This document shows, piece by piece, positions 50,492 to 60,532 of a DNA stretch of 64,000 nt. A program made the translations under genes and the position numbers. Every line of letters begins with the position of its first letter. Within the stretch, counting starts at the first letter, position 1. The stretch covers positions 1,426,001-1,490,000 of the forward strand of contig CP176050.1 of the NCBI GenBank assembly GCA_046199005.1, in the 5' to 3' direction. The notes beneath the pieces are model-generated. The model searched no databases. It saw only the letters and a program-made list of their open reading frames with translations, and was not told the origin of the DNA. Source of the DNA: Ascidiimonas sp046199005. Lineage in GTDB: Bacteria; Bacteroidota; Bacteroidia; Flavobacteriales; Flavobacteriaceae.

Positions 50492-52952
50492 TGTACTCCT
50501 ATTTTTAATTTTTGCAGGGAATATGGTTCTCGGACAGGAATTATACACCTTTAGCGGGAAGGTAACCGACCTTGAAAATCGATTACAGCCTAATGTAGAG
50601 ATCTATTTGACACAACTTGGAAAATCCACCACTACAAATCAACAAGGCGTATTTACCTTTGATAAAGTCCCGAAAGGAAATTATACACTGGTAGCTTTCA
50701 AATTTGAATTCAAAACCTTCGAACAAGTGGTGACAATCGACGCTGATATATCGGATTACCAAATTCGCTTGCAACCTTTGGGTGAGAATTTGAATGAAGT
50801 TACCATTTATAACAGGAGAGAAGAAATATTTGCACTTCGCCGGCTAAAACAGGTAGAATCTACAGCTATTTTTGCAGGTAAAAAAAATGAAGTAGTTCTT
50901 ATAGATAACATCACCGGAAATCTAGCAGCCAATAATCCACGACAGGTCTACAACCAAGTGGTTGGATTAAATATTTATGAAAATGGAGACGCAGGGCTAC
51001 AGCTCAATATAGGAGGTAGAGGCTTGAATCCTAATCGAAGTGCTAACTTTAATACCCGTCAAAACGGTTATGATATTAGTGCAGACGTGTTGGGGTACCC
51101 AGAAAGTTACTATACACCTACTGCAGAGGCATTAAGGGAAATTCAGGTGATAAGGGGAGCAGCGTCTCTGCAATATGGCACCCAGTTTGGAGGACTGGTT
51201 AATTTTGTATTTAAAAAACCAAATTCTGAAAAAAGCATTGATATTGTTTCAAGGCAGACATTAGGATCGTTCAATCTTTTTACCAGTTTTAACAGTGTAA
51301 GTGGTACTAAAGGAAAGTTTAGCTATTACACATTTTTCAACTATAAAGAAGGGGATGGCTTTAGACCCAACTCTGGTTTTAATTCCAGAAATTATTTTGC
51401 TCACTTAGGATACCAACTCTCGGATAAAACTAAGATAAAAGCAGAATTTACGCTCTTGAACTATTTAGCACAGCAAGCTGGAGGGCTTACAGACGCGCAA
51501 TTCTATGCCGATCCGAACTTTAGCAACCGCGAACGTAACTGGTTTGAGGTAGATTGGAAATTATATAACCTTAGCTTTGAGCATGAATTTAGCGCCTTCA
51601 GTACATTTACTACTCAGATCTTCGGATTGAATGCGTCAAGAAGAGCACTGGGCTTTAGAACAAATCGGGTGTCTCAGGAAGATGATCCTTCTAATGCGCG
51701 CGAGTTGCTTGTAGATAATTTTAAGAATTGGGGTATTGAAAGCAGATTTCTAAGTCGTTACAATGTGAAAGACAGAACCAATGTATTTCTCATTGGCGCA
51801 AAATTTTATAAGACTAATAATGATCAAAGACAAGGCCCTGGACCCTCCGGAAGCAGGCCTGACTTTAGGTTTGCCACAGACGAGTTTCCGAATTTCGAAA
51901 GACAAGCACAGTTTGAATTACCTAATCAGAACATTGCGGTTTTCGGAGAGCACATTTTTGATCTTTCCGATAAATTGAAAATAACTCCTGGAGTTCGTTT
52001 TGAGAACATCGTTACCGAAAGTGATGGCTCTTTCAGGAATATTGTCTTGGATCTGGCTGGAAATCCTATTCTCAATGAAGAAATTGAAGATAATCGTAAA
52101 CTGGACCGTTCTTTACTTTTACTCGGGTTGGGTGCTCAATATAAGATCAAACCAGGTGTAGAATTATATGGTAACATATCGCAAAATTACAGATCGGTTA
52201 CCTTTAATGATATACGAGTGGTCAATCCATCGTTTCAAATTGATGAGAATATTGAAGATGAAAAAGGTTTTACCACGGATGTGGGGCTCAGAGGTACCTA
52301 CAGGAAATTTATATCATTTGATACAAATCTATTTCTTTTGTATTACGACGGAAGACTGGGAGAAGTACTTAAAGAAGAAACAAGACCCAATGCGCTTGGA
52401 GAAGAAGTAGGTACCGGAAGAATTATTCGTTTTCGCGATAATATCGGGACCGCCTTAATGTATGGATTGGAAAGTTTTGTGGATATTAGTTTTAAATCGA
52501 TTTTCTTTCCTGATCAAAAAGACCTGAAACTTTCGTTATTTTCAAATATTGCAATTACCGGATCAGAATATTTAAGTTCGGAAGAGAATAATGTGGAGGG
52601 AAACAAAGTAGAATTTATACCAGACATAAATCTCAAAACAGGAATTAATTTCGGTTACAAGAACTTCCTGGGAAGTTTTCAGTACGCATATCTTTCGCAA
52701 CAATTTACAGACGCTACCAATGCCCCACAAGATCGCAATGACAATCAGCGCGGTATCGAAGGCGCAATTCCAGCGTATGGAGTGGCAGATCTCTCCTTTT
52801 CGTATAGTTACAAATTTTTAAGACTGGAAGCCGGGATTAACAACGTTTTCGATGAAATTTACTTTACGAGAAGGGCTACTGGATATCCAGGCCCCGGTAT
52901 TATACCTGCCGAACCAAGATCTTTCTATACAACGTTGCAAATAAACTTTTAA
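50466..52952 (+). CDS. TonB-dependent receptor
   Basis: 828 residues; the start may be ATG 50466 or 50472. Signal peptide (about 1-23), a CarboxypepD_reg-like domain (about 27-108, YTFSGKVTDLENRLQPNVEIYLT in part), plug (about 135-245, with an IGGRGLNPNR and an EIQVIRGAASLQYG segment) and a 22-strand barrel ending FYTTLQINF. Probably transports a ferric or metal complex across the outer membrane using TonB energy. In one operon with DUF4856, imelysin and HTTM, which suggests that it handles the same cargo. Confidence 0.92.
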   Translation: MIMKLKAFNVLLFLIFAGNMVLGQELYTFSGKVTDLENRLQPNVEIYLTQLGKSTTTNQQGVFTFDKVPKGNYTLVAFKFEFKTFEQVVTIDADISDYQIRLQPLGENLNEVTIYNRREEIFALRRLKQVESTAIFAGKKNEVVLIDNITGNLAANNPRQVYNQVVGLNIYENGDAGLQLNIGGRGLNPNRSANFNTRQNGYDISADVLGYPESYYTPTAEALREIQVIRGAASLQYGTQFGGLVNFVFKKPNSEKSIDIVSRQTLGSFNLFTSFNSVSGTKGKFSYYTFFNYKEGDGFRPNSGFNSRNYFAHLGYQLSDKTKIKAEFTLLNYLAQQAGGLTDAQFYADPNFSNRERNWFEVDWKLYNLSFEHEFSAFSTFTTQIFGLNASRRALGFRTNRVSQEDDPSNARELLVDNFKNWGIESRFLSRYNVKDRTNVFLIGAKFYKTNNDQRQGPGPSGSRPDFRFATDEFPNFERQAQFELPNQNIAVFGEHIFDLSDKLKITPGVRFENIVTESDGSFRNIVLDLAGNPILNEEIEDNRKLDRSLLLLGLGAQYKIKPGVELYGNISQNYRSVTFNDIRVVNPSFQIDENIEDEKGFTTDVGLRGTYRKFISFDTNLFLLYYDGRLGEVLKEETRPNALGEEVGTGRIIRFRDNIGTALMYGLESFVDISFKSIFFPDQKDLKLSLFSNIAITGSEYLSSEENNVEGNKVEFIPDINLKTGINFGYKNFLGSFQYAYLSQQFTDATNAPQDRNDNQRGIEGAIPAYGVADLSFSYSYKFLRLEAGINNVFDEIYFTRRATGYPGPGIIPAEPRSFYTTLQINF

Positions 52953-52991
52953 AGGTCTGGCTCGCGTGTATAGGCATTGGTAATAAAGTTG

Positions 52992-52999
52992 TATATTTG
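52992..52999 (+). promoter_or_regulatory. -7 element of guaB
   Basis: TATATTTG, 24 bases before the guaB ATG. No fitting -33 box. Confidence 0.5.
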
Positions 53000-53022
53000 C
53001 ATGCAATTATATTTTAATTGCG

Positions 53023-54495
53023 ATGAGTTTATACGACACCAAGTTTGTTGGAGAAGGTTTAACCTACGACGATGTTCTGCTAGTTCCGGCTTATTCAGAA
53101 GTACTCCCCAGAGAGGTTAACATCCAAACACAATTCACAAGAAACATAAAAATAAATGTACCTATTGTAGCTGCTGCTATGGATACGGTTACAGAATCGG
53201 CCATGGCCATTGCAATGGCGCGTGAAGGAGGTATTGGTGTTTTACATAAAAACATGACTATCCAGCAGCAGGCTCAGGAAGTTCGGAAAGTAAAACGTGC
53301 CGAAAGTGGAATGATCCTCGATCCGGTTACACTTCCGCTCACGGCAACGGTATTAGATGCTAAAAGCAATATGGCAGAGCACAGCATCGGGGGTATACCG
53401 GTAGTGGATTCCGATGGAATTCTTAAAGGGATTGTGACTAACAGAGATCTCAGATTTGAAAGAAATAATGATCGTCCCATCGTCGAAGTGATGACTAGTA
53501 AAAATCTTGTAACGACAAGCGAAGGTACTTCATTGTCTGATGCAGAGGTAATTCTTCAGGAAAACAAAATTGAAAAACTGCCGGTGGTTGATAAGAATTA
53601 CAAACTTATTGGGTTAATCACTTTCAGGGATATTACCAAACTCACCCAAAAACCGATCGCTAATAAAGATACTTATGGGAGATTAAGGGTGGCTGCCGCT
53701 ATTGGTGTGACAGGCGATGCTGTAGAAAGAGCAGGAGCTCTAGTAAAATCAGGGGTTGATGCTGTAGTTATAGATACAGCGCATGGGCATACAAAAGGAG
53801 TGGTATCCATTCTAAAAGAAATTAAAAAGGCATATTCCGATCTTGAAGTGATCGTGGGTAATATTGCGACTCCGGAGGCAGCTAAGTATCTCGCCGAAAA
53901 TGGAGCAGATGCAGTGAAAGTAGGAATAGGGCCTGGTTCTATATGTACAACAAGAGTCGTAGCAGGTGTTGGTTTTCCTCAATTTACCGCTGTTCTTGAA
54001 GTGGCCAATGCCCTAAAAGGAAGTGGTGTTCCTGTAATTGCAGATGGAGGTATACGGTATACGGGAGATATCCCTAAGGCAATTGCAGCTGGAGCAGATT
54101 GTGTAATGCTGGGATCACTCTTGGCGGGAACCAAAGAATCGCCTGGCGAGACCATAATCTATGAAGGACGTAAATTCAAGTCCTACAGGGGTATGGGAAG
54201 TGTAGAAGCAATGAAGCAAGGAAGCAAAGACCGGTATTTTCAAGATGTAGAAGACGATATAAAAAAGCTGGTGCCTGAAGGTATTGTAGGTCGTGTACCT
54301 TACAAAGGAGATCTAATGGAAAGCATGCATCAGTTTATTGGTGGATTAAGAGCAGGTATGGGTTATTGTGGTGCAAAAGATATTCCTAGTCTCAAAGAGA
54401 ATGGCAAGTTTGTAAAAATCACTTCGTCTGGTATTACAGAAAGCCATCCTCATAATGTCACCATCACCAAAGAAGCTCCTAATTATTCAAGATAA
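53023..54495 (+). CDS. guaB: IMP dehydrogenase
   Basis: 490 residues, the standard length. It oxidises IMP to XMP with NAD in guanine nucleotide synthesis. The two CBS domains (about 95-205) interrupt the TIM barrel. Catalytic Cys308 lies in GIGPGSICTTR. Other features are ADGGIRYTGD (IMP phosphate site, about 344-353), the GSLLAGTKESPGE loop and the YRGMGS flap start. Confidence 0.96.
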   Translation: MSLYDTKFVGEGLTYDDVLLVPAYSEVLPREVNIQTQFTRNIKINVPIVAAAMDTVTESAMAIAMAREGGIGVLHKNMTIQQQAQEVRKVKRAESGMILDPVTLPLTATVLDAKSNMAEHSIGGIPVVDSDGILKGIVTNRDLRFERNNDRPIVEVMTSKNLVTTSEGTSLSDAEVILQENKIEKLPVVDKNYKLIGLITFRDITKLTQKPIANKDTYGRLRVAAAIGVTGDAVERAGALVKSGVDAVVIDTAHGHTKGVVSILKEIKKAYSDLEVIVGNIATPEAAKYLAENGADAVKVGIGPGSICTTRVVAGVGFPQFTAVLEVANALKGSGVPVIADGGIRYTGDIPKAIAAGADCVMLGSLLAGTKESPGETIIYEGRKFKSYRGMGSVEAMKQGSKDRYFQDVEDDIKKLVPEGIVGRVPYKGDLMESMHQFIGGLRAGMGYCGAKDIPSLKENGKFVKITSSGITESHPHNVTITKEAPNYSR

Positions 54496-54527
54496 AGAGA
54501 CCATCAATTAACGATTGCTCTTACTGT

Positions 54528-54764
54528 CTAGGGTGAAAATAATTGGCCACGGTTAGGTTTTAACGCATCGCGTACTTTACGTAGATCAGGTTCGTTTACG
54601 ACAATATGAGCTATGGTATGCATTTCACTCAATTCTTGAGTGCCAAGATGTTCATACGTGATTTGTTCTATCTTGAAATATTCTTCAAGGTGAAGTACAT
54701 GATGCGCCGCTATATTTGCAGCGTCAGGACCTCTAAAATCCCAAATAAGCTTAATTTTGGTCAT
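54528..54764 (-). CDS. Conserved small flavobacterial protein following SRPBCC gene
   Basis: 78 residues from ATG 54764 (a TTG at 54791 and an ATG at 54782 are alternatives). It reads KIKLIWDFRGPDAANIAAHHVLHLEEY near the start and has two His-rich helices, a conserved-looking profile but no family I can name. It overlaps the SRPBCC stop by 14 bases and is coupled to it. The pair likely acts together; the role is unknown. Confidence 0.65.
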   Translation of the reverse strand: MTKIKLIWDFRGPDAANIAAHHVLHLEEYFKIEQITYEHLGTQELSEMHTIAHIVVNEPDLRKVRDALKPNRGQLFSP

Positions 54765-55212
54765 TGGATACTGAGATTCCATTTTCCGCAAAATTTTTGA
54801 AGTCGGTCATATATTTTAAGCTTTGTTTTTTAAAAGATCCAGGCATCAAAAAACCCATGAGTTTCATCATAAAATTATTGAACTTGAATTCGCTTTTAGA
54901 GGTCCATTTCGTTTTGTTTTCATTTACCTCAGTGAAATAATTTTCCTGAATATTAAAAACACCGTTGGCTTCATAAGTGCCGTGAAATGCTTTTGGAGGA
55001 TCGTTTGCTGTAATAGTCTCGACCATTTCTACTTTTCGACCACCCATTTTGTAGATCAATTTTGTTTTGGCACCCCGGGTGCCGGGAGTGCCACTGATGT
55101 GTTCAACAGAAACAAGGTCGCGTTGCCAGTGTTTCAAATTCTCTGCATTGTCAAACTTTTCAATCACAGCAGCACGAGGGAGATCGATGTCTACTTCAAC
55201 TTGATATTGCAT
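54751..55212 (-). CDS. SRPBCC family (START/Bet v1-like) protein
   Basis: 153 residues. The polyketide_cyc2-like form begins YQVEVDIDLPRAAVIEKFDNAENLKHWQ (about 3-30), then a beta sheet and a long C-terminal helix (SLKYMTDFKNFAE). It has a hydrophobic pocket for lipids or other ligands; ligand unknown. Coupled to the 78-residue gene that follows. Confidence 0.83.
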   Translation of the reverse strand: MQYQVEVDIDLPRAAVIEKFDNAENLKHWQRDLVSVEHISGTPGTRGAKTKLIYKMGGRKVEMVETITANDPPKAFHGTYEANGVFNIQENYFTEVNENKTKWTSKSEFKFNNFMMKLMGFLMPGSFKKQSLKYMTDFKNFAENGISVSNDQN

Positions 55213-55359
55213 GGGTCTGGTTTTGGTTGTTTTGCCATTAAGTTAATGATGTATAAACAAACATTAACTGTTTGGTGTACACTAAAATTACCAAATTTTA
55301 GTTAAATCAACACATACTTTTAAGATATTACTATTTTTGCTGAAATCAATTGATCGCTG

Positions 55360-57306
55360 ATGAGTACAAGGTTGTTTGTTTTATTTTTTTTCAATATTCT
55401 TTTTTTAACAAATGCACAGGATACAGGAGAAACTCTCTTGTCCATAAACGGCGAAAAAATTGCTTCCGAAGAGTTCCTGAAAATTTATCAGAAAAACAGG
55501 GCGTTGGTTCAGGATGATGAAAAGGCGAGTATCGACGAATATCTCGAAACCTTTATTGATTACAAACTAAAGGTAGCAGAAGCCCGAAAACAAGGTTTTG
55601 ATAAAAGGGATGCATACCTGAAGGAGTTAGAAGGTTACCGCCAGCAACTGGTAAAGAATTACATGACCGATACCCAAGCGAGTGAGAAATTGCTTAAAGA
55701 AGCTTATAATCGTTTGAAATACGAAATTAACGCTACCCACATTCTAATACGTGTTTCCCCAGAAGCGCTTCCGGCAGACACGCTCTATGCTCATCAAAAA
55801 ATACATGATATTTTTAATACCGCTTCTTCAGAAAATTTTGATTCGATCAGGAAAAAAGTACACGATGGTAAAGATATTTTTGGGGAAGCACTGGGTTATT
55901 TTTCTGTATTCAGAATGGTATATCCTTTTGAGAGTGTAGCCTACAATACAAAACCAGGCAATGTATCTGAACCTTTTAGAACCCGGTTTGGTTATCATAT
56001 TCTAAAAGTAAATGATCGTAGGGAAAATCGTGGCGAAGCAGAAGTTGCTCATATTATGATAAACTCTTCAGACGATCCGGTGAAACGCGAACAGTCTCAT
56101 AAACGCATTCTGGACATTCATAAAAGATTACAAAGTGGTGGCAATTTTGAGGCGATGGCAAGGCAATTTTCCGAGGATAAAGGAACGGCGATCAAAGGGG
56201 GAAAGCTTCCAAAGTTTGCTGCGGGTAGACTAAGTTCTAAAAAGTTTGAAGATGTAGCATTTGCAACCAATCCCGGTGAAATTTCTACACCTTTTGAAAC
56301 AAAGTTCGGATGGCATATCATAAAAGGCATCCAACAATTTCCTATCGGTTCATATTCACAGGAAAAACAAAGGCTGGAGACCTTGTTAAAAAAAGATCAG
56401 CGTTCAAAAATATTGACTACCTCTTTTCTTAATACGTTAAAAGACAAATACCGTTTTAGTGTAAATTTAAATGTGAGAGATGCAATACTATCAATGATCA
56501 ATAATGATTTCTACAAGCGTCAGTGGATTTACGATAAAACAGCAGCAGTTCTTAAGGAAGATATTCTTCAAATAAAGGATTCGGTTTGGAGTGCGCGCAG
56601 TTTTGCATCATGGTTACGTCAAAAACAATTTAAATTAAGGAGTGATTTTGATGCGATTGACTTCAAAAAGCTATTTGAAGAATTTTCGGAAGAGTTGTTG
56701 CTTCAATACCATGAAGCTAATCTTGAAAGTGAGAACGAAGAGTTTGCATCTATTCTTAAGGAATACAGAGAAGGTTTGTTGCTATTTGACATAATGCAGG
56801 AGGAAGTCTGGGATGCGGCAAGGACAGACAGTTCTGGGCTAAGAGAATTTTACAATCAGAATAAAAAAGACTATTCCTGGAAACGCAGGGTGAAGCTTCT
56901 AAGAGCTTCCTATGAAAATCAACAGACGACCCAGAAGTTAAGATCGTTGATGGGTCGTGAAGTAACCCTGGAAGGATTACAGAACCTGGCAGGTGAAATT
57001 CCTGAATTAAAAGAAGTTATTTTTACTTCTTCCATTTTAGAGGTTGACGATTATAGGCTTCCGAAGGGCTATAAAGCCTCAAAAGAATGGCACGAGTCGA
57101 AGGATAAAGGCGGGTTGGTGTTAATACGAACTTTAGAAACTGTCGCACCTCAGATAAAATCATTTGAAGAAGCCAAAGGCAATGTTATGAGTGATTATCA
57201 GAATTACCTGGAAGCCGAATGGATCTCATCCCTGAGAAGATCCTATCAGGTAAAAGTTGATAGAAAAGAACTAAAAAAACTTAAAAAGAAACTGCTAGCA
57301 AGATGA
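55360..57306 (+). CDS. Periplasmic peptidyl-prolyl isomerase with two PpiC domains
   Basis: 648 residues. Signal peptide (about 1-19), a SurA-like helical N-terminal part (about 25-115), then two rotamase (PpiC) domains (about 118-220, with NATHILIRVSP, and about 226-325, with EVAHIMINSS). Each ends FRTRFGYHILKV or FETKFGWHIIKG. A long helical C-terminal region follows. Acts as a chaperone for outer-membrane or secreted proteins. First of four tightly packed genes; the next overlaps by 4 bases (ATGA). Confidence 0.88.
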   Translation: MSTRLFVLFFFNILFLTNAQDTGETLLSINGEKIASEEFLKIYQKNRALVQDDEKASIDEYLETFIDYKLKVAEARKQGFDKRDAYLKELEGYRQQLVKNYMTDTQASEKLLKEAYNRLKYEINATHILIRVSPEALPADTLYAHQKIHDIFNTASSENFDSIRKKVHDGKDIFGEALGYFSVFRMVYPFESVAYNTKPGNVSEPFRTRFGYHILKVNDRRENRGEAEVAHIMINSSDDPVKREQSHKRILDIHKRLQSGGNFEAMARQFSEDKGTAIKGGKLPKFAAGRLSSKKFEDVAFATNPGEISTPFETKFGWHIIKGIQQFPIGSYSQEKQRLETLLKKDQRSKILTTSFLNTLKDKYRFSVNLNVRDAILSMINNDFYKRQWIYDKTAAVLKEDILQIKDSVWSARSFASWLRQKQFKLRSDFDAIDFKKLFEEFSEELLLQYHEANLESENEEFASILKEYREGLLLFDIMQEEVWDAARTDSSGLREFYNQNKKDYSWKRRVKLLRASYENQQTTQKLRSLMGREVTLEGLQNLAGEIPELKEVIFTSSILEVDDYRLPKGYKASKEWHESKDKGGLVLIRTLETVAPQIKSFEEAKGNVMSDYQNYLEAEWISSLRRSYQVKVDRKELKKLKKKLLAR

Positions 57307-58163
57307 AGAAGATCCTGGGATTGCTGTTATTAATGAATGGTTTGTTTTCTTGTTCGTATTTTGAGAAGAACACGCAGGAAGATGCAGTTGCCAGAGTAGG
57401 GGATAATTATCTTTCTGCCGAAGAATTAAGTAAAGTCATTTCGGAAGACACCAGTGAAGAGGATAGTATAAATATTGTTCGTAATTATATTAATACCTGG
57501 GCCAAAAAACAATTGCTGGTAAATAAAGCACGTATAAATCTGGATGAGCAGCAAATTGAAGACTTTGAAGAACTCGTTAATCAATACAGGGCAGATCTTT
57601 TAATAGCAGCTTATAAAGAAGCCTTGGTTGCCAATTCTATGGATACCATCGTTTCACAAGAAGAAATAAAAGCCTATTACGAAGACAACAAAGAAAACTT
57701 CAAACTCAATGAGGCGCTTCTGAAGATGCGGTACATTCACGTAGACAAAACGTATGATGATCTTGATACCGCAAAAGAACTCCTGAGATCTTTTAGTGCA
57801 GAAGATCAGGCAAAATTAGATGAAATGTCACTACAGTTTAAAGCATATTCACTTAACGATTCTACTTGGATCAAAGTTTCTCAGTTGGTTCAAAAGATAC
57901 CTCCAATTAATTATGACAATAAAGACAGCTACTTAAAAAAATCACAATTTTTTGAACTTACAGATTCTTTAGAGGTATATTTGGTGCATATAAAAGACGT
58001 ACTTAAAAGAAATGATATTGCCCCGGAATCTTATGTAGTTCCTACGCTAAAGCAAATAATTTTGAATAAGCGGAAGCTGGAATTCATAAGAAACCTGGAA
58101 AAAGATTTAATGGATGAAGCAGTACAAAAAAAAAGATATGAGATTTATGAAAAGCGTAATTAG
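57303..58163 (+). CDS. SurA-like chaperone lipoprotein without clear PPIase core
   Basis: 286 residues. Lipoprotein signal to Cys17 (LFSCSYF). Architecture of helical SurA-type N-terminal domain (ISEDTSEEDSINIVRNYINTWAKKQLL) and an YYEDNKENFKLNEALLKMRYIHV segment that begins like a PpiC domain. The usual GDLG/F-WH core of the domain is not evident. It may be a PPIase-derived chaperone. Lies between two full PpiC proteins and overlaps both. Confidence 0.78.
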   Translation: MKKILGLLLLMNGLFSCSYFEKNTQEDAVARVGDNYLSAEELSKVISEDTSEEDSINIVRNYINTWAKKQLLVNKARINLDEQQIEDFEELVNQYRADLLIAAYKEALVANSMDTIVSQEEIKAYYEDNKENFKLNEALLKMRYIHVDKTYDDLDTAKELLRSFSAEDQAKLDEMSLQFKAYSLNDSTWIKVSQLVQKIPPINYDNKDSYLKKSQFFELTDSLEVYLVHIKDVLKRNDIAPESYVVPTLKQIILNKRKLEFIRNLEKDLMDEAVQKKRYEIYEKRN

Positions 58164-59574
58164 TGCAGTAATATGTTTACTTTTTGTTGGCGCACAAATG
58201 GTAATGGGGCAGGATGAAGTTACAGAAAAAGCACCTGAGGTCGCACCGTTAGAGAAAAAAACAGATTCAGTAAAAGCAAAACCGTTCAAGAAAATTAAGG
58301 TAGACGGTGTTGCTGCCGTGGTGGGGGATTACGTTATTCTGGAATCCGATATTGATAAAAACCTGATCGATCTACAGAATCAAGGTGTGTTGAACAAAGA
58401 TATTACAAGATGTCAATTGCTAGGTAAACTTATGGAAGATAAGCTCTACGCACACCATGCCGTACAAGACAGTTTAGAAGTCTCTGATACCGAAATAAAA
58501 TCAGTAGTTGGTGAGCAGATCAATTACCTTGTGCAACAATTAGGTACGATGGAAAAGGTGCTTCAGTACTACAATAAAGATGATGAAGAGTCTTTTCGCA
58601 GCGAATTGTTCGATATCCAAAAAACACGCAGGTTGTCTGAAAGAATGCAGGCAAATATTATTGAAAGCATCGAAATCACTCCGGAAGAAGTAAGACAATG
58701 GTTCAATAAAATACCAAAAGATCAGCTTCCTCAGTTTGGTGCTGAATTAGAAATTGCGCAGATTGTTATCGAACCGAAAGCAAGTCAGGAGGAGATTGAC
58801 AAGGTAGTAGATAAGTTACGAGCGATGAAGCAGGATGTAGAAGAGAATGGAGCGAGTTTTGCAACTAAAGCCGTCTTATATTCAGATGATGAGGCTTCAA
58901 GACCCAAGGGAGGTTTTTATGCTATCAATAGAAAAACACCATTTCTTAAAGAATTTAAAGATATAGCATTCAGTTTACAGGAGGGAGAGGTTTCAGAACC
59001 TTTCAAAACGATCTACGGATGGCATATTATCTTAGTTGAGAAGATACGTGGGCAGGAAATTGATCTAAGACATATTCTTTTAACACCTAAAGTTTCAGAC
59101 GACGCAATTGAAGAAGCTCGAAACGAACTGGATACGATCAGAAAACGTATCTTGGATAAAGAATTGACTTTTGAAGAAGCTGCACGAAACTTTTCAGATG
59201 AAAAGGAAACGAAATTCGATGGAGGCGTTTTAAGAAATCCAACCAATTTTGACACCCGATTTGAATTGACAAAAATGGATCCAACCCTTTACAATCAGGT
59301 ACGAGATCTCAAAGACAATGAAATATCAAGACCCTTATTGGAAGAAGGCCAAAACGGTAGCGTGAAATACAAGATATTGAAAGTGACCAATAGATATGAT
59401 GAGCATCAGGCAGATTATTCACAGGATTATCTAAAGATAAAACAGTTAGCACTTAGTGATAAGCAACTCAAAGCTATTCAGGAATGGATGAAAGAAAAAA
59501 TTGCAGATACCTATATAAACGTAGGTTCAGATAATAAGAGTTGTAATTTTACGAATAACTGGTTAAAAAAATAA
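58138..59574 (+). CDS. SurA-like peptidyl-prolyl isomerase
   Basis: 478 residues from ATG 58138; ATGs at 58114 and 58147 are also in frame, and the clean signal peptide begins at 58138/58147. SurA N-domain (VAAVVGDYVILESDIDKNL, about 49-67), PpiC domain 1 (about 190-300, with ELEIAQIVIEP and FKTIYGWHIILVEKI) and PpiC domain 2 (about 302-400, with DLRHILLTPK). Periplasmic outer-membrane-protein chaperone. Overlaps the previous gene and is followed 4 bases later by the MoxR gene. Confidence 0.9.
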   Translation: MRFMKSVISAVICLLFVGAQMVMGQDEVTEKAPEVAPLEKKTDSVKAKPFKKIKVDGVAAVVGDYVILESDIDKNLIDLQNQGVLNKDITRCQLLGKLMEDKLYAHHAVQDSLEVSDTEIKSVVGEQINYLVQQLGTMEKVLQYYNKDDEESFRSELFDIQKTRRLSERMQANIIESIEITPEEVRQWFNKIPKDQLPQFGAELEIAQIVIEPKASQEEIDKVVDKLRAMKQDVEENGASFATKAVLYSDDEASRPKGGFYAINRKTPFLKEFKDIAFSLQEGEVSEPFKTIYGWHIILVEKIRGQEIDLRHILLTPKVSDDAIEEARNELDTIRKRILDKELTFEEAARNFSDEKETKFDGGVLRNPTNFDTRFELTKMDPTLYNQVRDLKDNEISRPLLEEGQNGSVKYKILKVTNRYDEHQADYSQDYLKIKQLALSDKQLKAIQEWMKEKIADTYINVGSDNKSCNFTNNWLKK

Positions 59575-59578
59575 TTGA

Positions 59579-60532
59579 ATGTCAGACGTTACCGCTGTCA
59601 ACAATCTGGTTGAAAAAAACAAAAAATTAAAAAAAGAGATTGCCAAAGTTATTATAGGACAGGAAGCAGTCATAAATGAAATACTTCTTTCTATTTATTC
59701 AGGAGGGCATGCGCTCTTGATAGGAGTACCCGGTCTGGCAAAAACCCTTATGGTAAATACCATTGCAAAAGCACTCGGGCTCGAATTCAAAAGAATACAG
59801 TTTACGCCAGACCTAATGCCCAGCGATATATTGGGTAGTGAAGTACTTGATCAAAACAGGCAATTTAAATTTATTAAGGGCCCGGTTTTTGCGAATATTA
59901 TTCTGGCAGACGAAATAAACCGAACACCTCCCAAAACGCAGGCCGCTTTACTGGAAGCCATGCAGGAAAGGGCGGTTACGGTCGCTGGTCATCACTACAA
60001 ATTGGACCTTCCATATTTTGTTTTGGCGACTCAGAATCCAATCGAACAGGAAGGTACTTATCCATTACCGGAAGCCCAGCTTGACCGTTTTATGTTTGCG
60101 ATCGAGTTAAATTATCCATCTTATCAGGAAGAGATTGAAGTAGTTAAGGCAACCACGGCACAAAAAACTAATGAGATCAACCCACTGTTTACAGCAGATG
60201 AAATCGTAGAAATCCAACAACTGGTTCGAAGGATACCAGTAGCAGATAATGTGGTTGAGTACGCGGTAAAACTGGTAGGAAAGACACGCCCCGGTAGTGA
60301 GTTTGCACCAGAAATCGTCAATAATTTTGTAGATTGGGGTGCGGGTCCGCGAGCATCTCAAAACCTGATACTGGCTGCTAAAGCAAATGCTGCGGTAAAC
60401 GGTAAATTCTCTCCCGATATTGAGGATGTAAAAGCAGTAGCTGCCGGAATATTAAGACATCGTGTCCTCAAAAACTACAAAGCGGAGGCAGAAGGAAAGA
60501 CAACTCAAGAAATTATTGAAGCACTTCTTTAA
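59579..60532 (+). CDS. MoxR family AAA+ ATPase
   Basis: 317 residues. Walker A GVPGLAKTLM (about 46-55), Walker B ILADEINRTPP (about 108-118), sensor 1 ATQNPIEQEGTYPLPEAQLDRF (in part, about 148-169). MoxR ATPases act as metal-cofactor insertion or maturation chaperones, usually with a VWA/DUF58 partner, absent here. It is the last gene of the PPIase operon, which suggests a link to folding of exported proteins. Confidence 0.92.
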   Translation: MSDVTAVNNLVEKNKKLKKEIAKVIIGQEAVINEILLSIYSGGHALLIGVPGLAKTLMVNTIAKALGLEFKRIQFTPDLMPSDILGSEVLDQNRQFKFIKGPVFANIILADEINRTPPKTQAALLEAMQERAVTVAGHHYKLDLPYFVLATQNPIEQEGTYPLPEAQLDRFMFAIELNYPSYQEEIEVVKATTAQKTNEINPLFTADEIVEIQQLVRRIPVADNVVEYAVKLVGKTRPGSEFAPEIVNNFVDWGAGPRASQNLILAAKANAAVNGKFSPDIEDVKAVAAGILRHRVLKNYKAEAEGKTTQEIIEALL

